Made by a program: the position numbers and the translations under genes. The notes beneath the pieces were generated by a model. That model did no database searches and was not told the origin of the DNA. It saw only the letters and a program-made list of their open reading frames with translations. DNA of 64,000 bases. Origin: Petrosia ficiformis (Eukaryota; Porifera; Demospongiae; Haplosclerida; Petrosiidae). Where the stretch lies: NCBI GenBank assembly GCA_947044365.1, contig OX345651.1, positions 3,541,926 through 3,605,925 on the forward strand, written 5' to 3'. Of this stretch, positions 45,259 to 64,000 are shown piece by piece (positions within the stretch are counted from its first letter, which is position 1; each line of letters opens with the position of its first letter).

Positions 45259-46945
45259 ACAGCCATTAGAAAACTCTTGCTCTTCTTGGTTTGTACGCAC
45301 ATTTGTTGAAAATGTTGCCATAGAATTGACTTTTTAAGGCATGTGTCTATAACAACTGTTTCTGTTGCACAAGGTACAACAGGGAGAACTTGTCTAAAAT
45401 CTCCACCTAACAACATAACTTTTCCTCCAAAACATTCATTGTTTCCTGTAATATCCTGCAAACTTCTATCAATAGCATCCAATGCATGTGTAGGTATCAT
45501 CGATGCATAATAAACATATTGTTACGCAGGAAATTAGCACGTCTGACGTTGCTGATACATTACATGAACTTGTATCTACCACCGACACGGGTAATTGAAT
45601 AAACTATGTACAGTTCTACCTTCAGTCAAAAGTGTAGCAGTCCAAGCAGCATATGATACTTTAAATCGATTTTGACGCAAATAATTTGCAATCATGTTAA
45701 AGACAAATGTCTTTCCAGAACCACCCGGAGCATCAACATGCAAACGTGTTGGATCTTCTTCAACACTGCTCTCTACTGCTAAAATTGCATAGTCTACCAG
45801 TTGTCTCTGCTCATTGTTGAGAATGTTAATATCTATCTCATGTTGTTGTTCTTGAGTTGGTCCATCATTCAATTGTGAATCATCATCAACTGGTATAGGA
45901 AGACCAATTCTTTCACAATTATTCATCATCTTCATACTCAATGTCATCTGTAAGAAGATGCCTTTTAATGCATGCTTCACAAAACTCTCAGATAATGTAC
46001 CATCAGCCATTTTTAGATCATCGTAACATGTCGCTCCCGGTACATGTAGAAGAAGTAATCTAAGATAAAACTTCTCTGGATCAGTGGGACTAACTGAATA
46101 CATACGACTAATGATTCTGTCACCACCTCTCTGTCTGAATGTCCATTTCTTATCTCTATCATTAAACACATAATGCTTTGGTATATCAGGGTATAGAACT
46201 TGGTGTGCACTTGCATCATTATTATTTAACTCAAACCATGCAGTAAGGTGAGTATTTCTCGTGGATGCTCTATAAGCTGCTAATGCTTCTTCACCTTCCC
46301 TATAATACACCCTTTGCTGCTCTGGCAAATGTAGAGCTAATCTATAAATTTTATGCCATACTTTGCAACAACTGCCATAGCATCTTGGTAGTTTTGTTGC
46401 ATGGCTCTGAGTTTCTTTCAATTGCAGTGTTCTGCAAATGATCCATAAGGCCAGATTATAATTTCAACTCTTAATTTAGCCTGATTATTACGAATGTCTA
46501 CAACCTTCTGTTTTCACATATGCATCCACAGCGTACTGTTGAAACAGCTTCCCTCTACTGTGAATAGGGCTGAATTCTTCCCTTATAGCCATCTGATAAC
46601 AATAAAATTGTTGCATTGTAACTTTGGTCCTTGTTGCTGTTTGGTGTTCTTCAACATGACGCAATGCATGCATTATACCAACCCAGATCTCCTCTAGGAA
46701 ATAAAAGAGGATAACACATTGGATCTAGGTTACATGAAATATAAGAGATACGCTGTGGTTGTGTATTTTTGGGATAGATTACGACATCTCTATTAGCAGG
46801 TGGGGCACCATCTTCCCCAATGAAAACAGCAGGTACCTCATCATGAGTTGACTCATTGTACCTTCTCTGATCAGGACCCCGTTTGAAATAAAGTCTTACC
46901 TCTCTTGGTGTTCTATTTTCGAATATTTCCAGTTCTCAAAACTAA
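45259..46945 (-). pseudogene. Decayed Helitron (RepHel) with PIF1-type helicase
   Basis: Minus-strand fragments in order: ENRTPREVRLYFKRGPDQRR and RDVVIYPKNTQPQRISYI (about 46920-46700); a Helitron-like N domain, MQQFYCYQMAIREEFS and GKLFQQYAVDAYVKTEG (46670-46490), then IRNNQAKLR-like NQAKLR; then, after a jump, HLPEQQRVYYREGEEALAAY; helicase Walker A APGGSGKTFVF (about 45730); and GGKVMLLGGDFRQVLPVV (45430-45370). The segment that should carry the HUH nuclease between NQAKLR and HLPEQQ is missing. Frameshifts and a stop lie around 45500-45590. The helicase ends abruptly after LKKSILWQHFQQM, next to the tandem array, without C-terminal motifs. It cannot encode a working transposase. Confidence 0.88.
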
Positions 46946-47283
46946 ATTCAGTAAATTCAAAAGGATTTCTCAGCCATTCAAAATCTGCTTTGTTTCTATA
47001 ATCTGAAACTATTTGCCCCCTAATGGAAAGCCATATAAAAGGTTTAACTTGTTGAGAAAGAGGATATGTACTAATAAATGACTACCAGATAATCCTTTAG
47101 AGAATTCCCAGAAAGAAACATTTGTCCTACAGAACTATTGCATAAAGCTAAGAGTTGAAGAAAAAATTTCTTTTAGAAATAGCTATCACATGCAATTATA
47201 ATAGTATTATGGTATTAACACGCGGGGACACACGTACAGTATATATTTAAGATAATTATATGTAAAAACAATTGTTGTACTCT
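46946..47283. other. Spacer between Helitron and beta-helix gene
   Basis: AT-rich; may include the eroded 5' end of the Helitron and the 3' UTR of the next gene. Nothing else is seen. Confidence 0.5.
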
Positions 47284-50200
47284 CTATTTATGTGTTTTAT
47301 AACTATTATGTGAGTCACTAAGAAGTGGTTCTCGATATTCGCTAAAGTCATGAACAGTCAAATGGTGAGGACCTTCCGATAAACTTATGCTGTTAATCAT
47401 ATCATCAACTAATCCATCTTGCAGATTCCTATTAGAAATTGCTGTAGAGGTATTGCTTCCAGAACCATCGACATCAACTGTGATATCTCCTGGCAGAGAA
47501 GTGGTGGTATTTTGTTTACTCAAACATTTTGAACATTGTACTCGCTTGGCCCATTTCATAATGTGGTAGCTCAGGATACCTATGAATTCAATAAAGGCAA
47601 TACTGACCAGTATACAAGTTGATATAGATATATCTGATTTGTTTGATTGTTCTAAATAAAGAGCACTCACAGCTAACACAAGATAGTTTAGCATAAAAGA
47701 TAAATCCAACACCTCTATAGCAATTGATTTGAAGGGGCGAACCAGAGCTTGAACAAAGGTTAGAATCATCACCATTAAAATTTGGATAAAGAGGAGTAGC
47801 GTTTGATCAAAACCTTTAAGACCTGCTGCAGTAAGAAACATTACAATAAGAACCCATAATCGAATTCCAAACCAATAACGACATTTGTCTCTGAAAGGTG
47901 CACATATGGCATCAGTAACAGGCATGAAAAGTTTATTAAAGAACCGATATCTTATCAGCCAATGGCATGTTGTACTGGTGAATGCGTATGGGATTATAAA
48001 CAAAATTAACATTAAAGATGAAAAGCAGCTTAAAGCTAGAAACTTCTGCTGGTCAAATTCCATTGTTCCATCATAGTACCAAACAAAGACCCCATCGTAT
48101 TCATCAGTTATATTCATCCCATTTATGTCATATTTGTCTAAATGCAACTCAATTCCTGCGAATGTTGTTACAATAGTTTGTAATACTCTAAAGAATGACA
48201 GATGTAGTAGAGTTATCATCACAGGAATTTTATGTTCACCTGTGATTTTAGCAAACTTTCCAAAGTAGTGACTAAGAATAATAACTGTAATTAGTGTCAC
48301 CCATATATAGAATGGGAAAATAAACTGAATTGCAGTTTTTACTAGTTGAGTCATTCCATTGTAAAAGCATATGGGATATCCAAGGTCTAGGTTAACAATG
48401 GAAATGAATACTCTCAGAATGCTTGGGAGAAATGATTTGAAATTTTCAGGGAAGTAAAAATCCATTGATAGACCAACTGTATTGGCATAAAAGATTAAAC
48501 CATTAATCGTACCATTGGTAACTGTTAAGCGTAATTGGATGATTATGCAGATAAGTAGAATTCCACTCGATATATACAGGACAATGGTAAATAACCACCA
48601 ATTGGAACATTCTTGACACAAATCTGCACCAAATACTGAACTAAAGTTATCATTGCATTTTCCACATAAACTTCCAGTAGCATTGTCCATACATAAGCTG
48701 TCATCTCTGCTAAGATTGATGTTAATGGATAAGTTTGAAAAGCACAACTTAGGTGGGCATTTTTCTGACCAAGCAAGGACAGTGGCACCAGTAAGCTTCT
48801 TGTAAAGTCCAACCCAGATTGGTTTTGTTCTTGTCAATGTCATGTCGTTGTTATCACAGACTAATGAAGGGATGTTTGCCAAGAAATCTTTACATTCACA
48901 TCTGCTATCCTTCATTTCAAAACCAAGGGGACATTTCATAATTGTAATATTTATTTGAGCATTTGGAGAAACAGGATATGCTGCAAGATCCAAAATGGTC
49001 TGAGAACTATCTTGCCAATTTATACTGTCCCTATCTTTAAATGGAGCTAAAATGGTGTAATTAAGCAAAGTACATTTACCATCTAACACCCTTACCATAA
49101 CCTGTTCAGTCGATAGCCTGAAGTTGAATGACTGGTTTTTGGAGTTAACAACTGAACGAAATTGAGTCATTACTGTGGCTTGAGCTGATTTGCTGTGACT
49201 GTCAAAACCAGCAACAGGCACACTAAACATTTGACCAGGATAAACGTTAACTACAAGTAGTTGGTTCTCACATTGCACATGTTTTTTACTTGAATTACAA
49301 AAGCAGACACGAGTAGCAATTGTTGAAATGTCTTTCACATCATCTGACTCAGTACCATTATGATATATCAGTTTGTACAGCTCACCAACATTATGCTTCA
49401 CTTGCACATTGAACTCTGGTAAAAGTACACAGTTGTATAATGGATTAGCATACATGAAATTTCCTGTTAAGCCTGCCATATTGTCAGAAAAAGTGACTGT
49501 TATATTTATACTTCTGTTGCTATTTATGGTAAAGTTCTGTTCTGTTTTGAATTGAATAACACAATCGTCAGAAAAATAATCTCTTGTCGCAGCTATTCCA
49601 CCACCAATAAGTGCTTTATTACCCACAAATTGAGCGGTTACAGGCTCTTCAAAGATTAGCATAGAGTCATCCTTTATCTGAATTGCTCCATCAATTTCTG
49701 CAACATTGTCGATAAAGTTAATATTCCCTTTGAGAAACAAACGTGTCTGTTGACACACAAGCACTGATGATCCTACATTATTCTTGAATACACCATTATT
49801 AATAGATGCATTCAGGAGATTAGAAAAAACAATGATTCCTACTTGGGAACAAGAGAGAAGTGGATGCATTTCTGTTCTTGTACAGATGCAATGTTCTATA
49901 TAAATATTATTAATAGAAACAGAAAGTTGGCTTTCAGCTAACCCTCCATGAAGATCTGTGATATAGACTATTCCATAGCTTCTGAAAGGATTATGTTCAA
50001 TTAGAGAAATGTTCAGCGAGTTGAATGTCACATGGTAATTAATATCATGCTTAATAGTTTGCCCAATAAAGATAGCAGGGGAATTGATGTTAATTACACT
50101 TAAATCATTTATAGTCAGTGGATAGTGATCGCCATGGAACTGTGGGGTTAAACTTTCGTTCTTTGCTGAAATGAAATATGCAGTGATTGCAGCTGCACGA

Positions 50201-51156
50201 TGAGGCCAATAAATGTCTGAGTTGTTATTAAATATAAGGTTACTATTCTCAATCGTAACATTGTTAAGAAAGATAGACGATTTCACAACACCAACAAATA
50301 CAAAAAATAGTGCTCCAGCTTGAGTACCATTAAGATTGACTCCCAATATATCAGTCAGTAATACAGTTATGTTGGATGATGGTTCACATGAAGATTCATT
50401 TATATAAATGGATAATCCAGCTGCACCCACCAATTGTATATGTGGTGAATCAGCATTTACTACCTTGTCAAGAAAGTCAGTATTGTAATCCACATTTCTA
50501 TTATCATTTAAAACCAGATAATCAATTTTTAGCAAAATATCTGCAGGAGCACCTGTATAGTAGAAATACAAACCACTGCCGGTGTGGTCATAGTTAAAAC
50601 CATCAGCAATGTGTGTAAACTTTAATATCACACTTCCATAACTGTCAATGCTAAGAATAGCATAGCCACTATAGTTAACTATGGCATTGTGCAGTAATAA
50701 TAAGCCATTGCATTGACTAAAAAGAAAAACAGCATGTTGGTCTTTTGGGATCCATAGAAAGGAGTCATTAACATCTTTTATAGCTTCAAATGGTAGAATT
50801 CCACCACAGTTAGTAAAACGCGTCCAACTGATTGTCAAATTATTGACATTGTAGAATGCCAATGCTCTTCCAGGTGAAACACATCTGATTTCAATCTGAT
50901 GTTCTCCACTGCTACTGGTAATTAAGATATTGTTTCTTTTCTGTATCAGACAAGGAGGTCCTGATGATATAGTGTGATTATTTTCTTCAAGTAGCTTCAT
51001 TGTAGTTCCTGATACCAAATCCTTTTGACCCTCCTCAGTACATAGGTAATATTCAATATTATACACCCCATTTGGGATGGTGATAACTTTACTATCTCCT
51101 TGACCACCTGATAGTAAGATTATCAGGAACAATAAATCACTGAGCATTTTCATCAT
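47284..51156 (-). CDS. Giant single-exon beta-helix ectodomain, multi-TM membrane protein
   Basis: 1290 aa in one uninterrupted frame in an otherwise intron-rich region. The first true ATG (51156) begins MMKMLSDLLFLIILLSGG, a signal peptide. Residues about 20-730 are Asn/Ile/Val-rich repeats with many N-glycosylation sites, typical of a right-handed parallel beta-helix. Next come short Cys-rich modules, including CPLGFEMKDSRCECK and SLCGKCNDNFSSVFGADLC, the G-x-LCGxC pattern seen before the membrane region in such proteins. About nine membrane segments follow (about 852-1212), with the landmark FISIVNLDLGYPICFYNGMT. A Ser/Thr-rich cytoplasmic tail ends the protein. I recall large families with this layout in sponges and other invertebrates, annotated only as uncharacterised; I assign no function. 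Alternatives include an adhesion or immune-type receptor or a channel. It is transcribed away from the SAM gene and toward the Helitron. Confidence 0.86.
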   Translation of the reverse strand: MMKMLSDLLFLIILLSGGQGDSKVITIPNGVYNIEYYLCTEEGQKDLVSGTTMKLLEENNHTISSGPPCLIQKRNNILITSSSGEHQIEIRCVSPGRALAFYNVNNLTISWTRFTNCGGILPFEAIKDVNDSFLWIPKDQHAVFLFSQCNGLLLLHNAIVNYSGYAILSIDSYGSVILKFTHIADGFNYDHTGSGLYFYYTGAPADILLKIDYLVLNDNRNVDYNTDFLDKVVNADSPHIQLVGAAGLSIYINESSCEPSSNITVLLTDILGVNLNGTQAGALFFVFVGVVKSSIFLNNVTIENSNLIFNNNSDIYWPHRAAAITAYFISAKNESLTPQFHGDHYPLTINDLSVININSPAIFIGQTIKHDINYHVTFNSLNISLIEHNPFRSYGIVYITDLHGGLAESQLSVSINNIYIEHCICTRTEMHPLLSCSQVGIIVFSNLLNASINNGVFKNNVGSSVLVCQQTRLFLKGNINFIDNVAEIDGAIQIKDDSMLIFEEPVTAQFVGNKALIGGGIAATRDYFSDDCVIQFKTEQNFTINSNRSINITVTFSDNMAGLTGNFMYANPLYNCVLLPEFNVQVKHNVGELYKLIYHNGTESDDVKDISTIATRVCFCNSSKKHVQCENQLLVVNVYPGQMFSVPVAGFDSHSKSAQATVMTQFRSVVNSKNQSFNFRLSTEQVMVRVLDGKCTLLNYTILAPFKDRDSINWQDSSQTILDLAAYPVSPNAQINITIMKCPLGFEMKDSRCECKDFLANIPSLVCDNNDMTLTRTKPIWVGLYKKLTGATVLAWSEKCPPKLCFSNLSININLSRDDSLCMDNATGSLCGKCNDNFSSVFGADLCQECSNWWLFTIVLYISSGILLICIIIQLRLTVTNGTINGLIFYANTVGLSMDFYFPENFKSFLPSILRVFISIVNLDLGYPICFYNGMTQLVKTAIQFIFPFYIWVTLITVIILSHYFGKFAKITGEHKIPVMITLLHLSFFRVLQTIVTTFAGIELHLDKYDINGMNITDEYDGVFVWYYDGTMEFDQQKFLALSCFSSLMLILFIIPYAFTSTTCHWLIRYRFFNKLFMPVTDAICAPFRDKCRYWFGIRLWVLIVMFLTAAGLKGFDQTLLLFIQILMVMILTFVQALVRPFKSIAIEVLDLSFMLNYLVLAVSALYLEQSNKSDISISTCILVSIAFIEFIGILSYHIMKWAKRVQCSKCLSKQNTTTSLPGDITVDVDGSGSNTSTAISNRNLQDGLVDDMINSISLSEGPHHLTVHDFSEYREPLLSDSHNSYKTHK

Positions 51157-52148
51157 GAAACACTTCACATACAGGATCGTGCTATTATATAGAGATAATA
51201 TATTACAGATAATATAATACAATATCTAATTCCGACTGATAACAGCAGCTTGTTTTGATTAATGTGGGTGTCACAATATGCTGTGTATACATAATATGTG
51301 AGTAATTATGATAGCTTATCATACTGTAGGTAATGTACAATGTAGAGTAACCTTACAAAGTTTTAATAAAAGGTCAATACAAGTTATAGAATAATAAAAA
51401 AAATTTTCAATAAAAATGAAAGATGTAGGGATGTCAAAACCCAAAAAGTATGACAACAAGGTCGAGAGGTTATAACGTTAGACCCAAAATTAAACAAACC
51501 ACTTCCATATAAGTACTGCTTTACTTTAAGTACATACTTATGTGTATAGGGGTTATATGGAAGTGGTTTGTTTAATTTTGGGTACTACATTAACCTTCCA
51601 GCCTTGTTCTCATACTTTTTGGGTTTTGACGTCGATCCCTACATCTTTCATTTTTATTGAAAATGTTTATTATTATTGTTACTGTTTTTTTCTGAATGGT
51701 GGACATATAATTTTTGAATATTTTTTCGAGATTGCCTTTGGAAATCTGATATTCAATAATTAAAATAAGTATACATATTATACTTGTAATTACAGTATGT
51801 AGAGGTTTGCAGTCCCATTCCCAATCAAACTAAATTCAGAGTAAGACTGAACAAAAAGTCACAATAAAAAAGAACATTGCAAATTAAGAAAGTAAAATTG
51901 TAATAATTATAATAATTATAATAATTAAAGTCATTATGTATTTACATACATAAACGCATTTAAGATAAATAGATATTATTTTGTTCATTGAAGTGAGAAT
52001 GTGTATTATAGCTGTTTGTCTTGACTACAAAGATACTATTTGCGGTACATACCTGATATATATACCATGAAATTTGACTAAATGATAAATTATAATTTTT
52101 AAAAACACAAAAACAGACATTACAACTCGTAGCACCTCAGGTGACATG
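51157..52148. other. Spacer: 5' flank of beta-helix gene, family E element, 3' flank of SAM gene
   Basis: Contains the family E copy at 51388-51678 and AT-rich DNA with (TAATTA)n near 51900. No further coding sequence is seen. Confidence 0.6.
51388..51678. mobile_element. Family E foldback element, diverged copy
   Basis: Arms share GATGTAGGGATGTCAAAACC and CAAACCACTTCCATATAA with 36185-36479 but differ from each other by several indels, so this copy is older. Confidence 0.85.
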
Positions 52149-62128
<9,980 letters not shown>

Positions 62129-64000
62129 TATGACATCCACAGAAATCAGTTTAACAAAAGAAATCACTCTAACTACTTAAATACACAATATAGTATTAAC
62201 TGTATATACTGTAGAAAGACCAAAAACCACTATAGATCTCCTAAACTTTACTTTCTTACCAAACTAGACCAGTAGCACCAGTGACTATACCAATACCAGA
62301 CTAGTGGTTACAGTAACCCTTTAATATTATACACCACACTCTGAACATTGTGGTTATTATAATTATTACAATTACTACTTTTGGCTTCCTGCTTCAGGTA
62401 TTGAATTACATCGAGTAGTAAGTGAGGTCATTGGTCTTACCTGCATTGTTGAATTTTATGTGTTTTTTTTGTCTTGTACTACTCTCCTCGTTTTTTTTTG
62501 TGTATGTCAAATTTTAATCCATTGTTTCATTATTGAGTTACAGTATAATCATGTATTAACCTTATGACATTAAACTATACACTATAGTACATATAAGTTG
62601 AGTTACAGTATAATGATGTTAACTATATGACATTAAACTATACAATATAGTATATCACGGCCTCTTTGAAGTCATCTTCCAAAATCAAGTTATCCTTCAC
62701 TCCACATAAACAAAACAAACAGTACACACATACTTTTGATATGGCTTTGTAGCATGGACCAACCTGGCTCAACAGTAGTAATATAATGTACAGTTTAATG
62801 TCCTAAACTTAATACATGATTATACTGTAACTCAATAATGAAGCTATGAATTGAATTTGACATACACAAAAAAGAACGGGAAGGATAATTATATGAAAAT
62901 GGTCCAGGTAAAAAGAATTTCTCAATGTGAATGATCTTTACTATACTACAACCATCATCTAGACATAAAAATAGACTCTGTGACACAACAGTCAATACTT
63001 TAAACTCCAAAGCTTTAAAGTATACAACTTCTTCCTGTGCATTACTAACTCACTTACTCTATATTTACAGAAACTTATTGAAGGGTGTAAACTGCATTTG
63101 TAGAATAGCAACACTTCAGATCAAAGAATCCACATTGCCAAAATATAGTACATGGCATAACCACAGTACCACATCTCAGATATTGGCACTGACTGCATTA
63201 AGATGGCATTCTACGATTTCTACCACATACTTTGGAGCAAATCCATTTGGCCAGTCCTTAAGTATTGAAAAGGAATGCTCCACACAACAAGGATACTTTA
63301 TGCTTCATCTCCACTAGTGTTGTTTTAATTTGACCATTTTTAGTTATAGGTATAATTGCCTGGTTCTCTCAAACTTTTAGTTTAGTTAACTATAAGTATA
63401 GTGGGCTTACTAAAAAGGGTTTTAGTTTTAGTTAATTAAACTCATTGTAGTTATTACAGTAGACTTGTAATTTAGTAATTAACTAAAAGTCACAATACCT
63501 TAATTACTAAAAGGGATTTTAGTTTTAGTTTACTGAACAATACTAATCTCCATGCTACAAAACAGTCTATCCTCATGCACACATACTCAAAACATCTTCC
63601 TACCCCACTGACTCTGAATTCTAAAGCCTTAGAAAGCACAATGTACTACATGTATAATTGTATATACATGTATCCACACAATATGCAATCTACAATTTAC
63701 ATTGCGCAACCTGAAGATCCACAGAATCATAAATGATATATAATTTACGAATTAGCATGCAATCTGCATATTGAATGATACTAATTGTGCAATCCGGCTC
63801 AGTGGAAACTGGTCTTTGGTTTATGATAATTTAGAACAACTTGTTTAACTTTAACACTTCCTATTTGGCCACTTGAAAAGGAAGAATCAAATTACTATAT
63901 TTCCTGAATTACATGCCTGCTAAAAATATAACTATACTTCAATTAACTATAAGTATATGGGCGTCCATTTGGGTGTGGTCATGGGTGTATCCAGAACATG
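62129..64000. other. Right-hand spacer with MITE fragments
   Basis: Holds two partial family A pieces (62500-62700 and 62770-62940), a family L element (63315-63545, AGTGTTGTTTTAATTTG at left) and a repeat-like block (63018-63314) open on both strands. On the minus strand ATGCAG|GTAAGA near 62447 could be a 5' exon of the SAM gene, but no matching acceptor is convincing. Confidence 0.5.

Noticed and set aside
42251..45259. Frames reading NYAVYAITQLRKL
   Set aside because: Translation of the ACGCAATT word array.

Overview
This window is nuclear DNA of an animal with a compact, intron-rich, AT-rich genome. The evidence is GT-AG spliced genes with many phase-consistent exons, a collagen prolyl 3-hydroxylase, a CD2BP2 splicing factor, a TGF-beta-receptor-like ectodomain and a minor-spliceosome (U12) AT-AC intron. 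The very large beta-helix plus multi-membrane protein, the dense small DNA transposons and the many simple arrays suggest an early-branching metazoan, most likely a demosponge. That placement is inference.

Layout. 1-6.2 kb: tentative 3' exons of an unrecognised + strand gene between two back-to-back hAT-type elements and a 1.9 kb ATGT array. 6.2-12 kb: no convincing gene; minisatellites rich in the palindrome TACATGTA, a GGAT array and MITEs. 12.0-22.4 kb (+): CD2BP2, 10 coding exons ending in a perfect GYF domain. 23.4-28.5 kb (-): a cytosolic FKBP with 4 exons, one intron being a textbook U12 AT-AC intron. 28.5-28.7 kb: a 175-bp divergent promoter shared with P3H. 28.7-40.0 kb (+): prolyl 3-hydroxylase, 12 exons. 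40.8-41.6 kb (-): a kinase-less, TGF-beta-receptor-like single-pass protein in 3 exons. 41.9-45.3 kb: a GC-rich foldback element, a perfect hairpin and a 2.86 kb array of ACGCAATT-type words. 45.3-46.9 kb (-): a decayed Helitron whose helicase is cut off where the array begins. 47.3-51.2 kb (-): a single-exon 1290-aa beta-helix/multi-TM protein. 52.1-62.1 kb (-): an 11-exon coiled-coil/proline-rich/SAM-domain scaffold. 62.1-64 kb: MITE fragments.

The host genes serve unrelated processes: pre-mRNA splicing (CD2BP2), proline isomerisation (FKBP), collagen modification in the ER (P3H), cell-surface recognition (TGFBR-like and beta-helix proteins) and scaffolding (SAM protein). FKBP and P3H share an intergenic promoter, which could co-regulate them, but the FKBP lacks a signal peptide and so would not meet collagen in the ER. 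Introns and spacers are filled by at least ten short inverted-repeat families, several with clear target-site duplications, and several families recur in more than one gene.

All exon coordinates are manual calls from splice consensus, reading phase and family similarity; no alignments were run.
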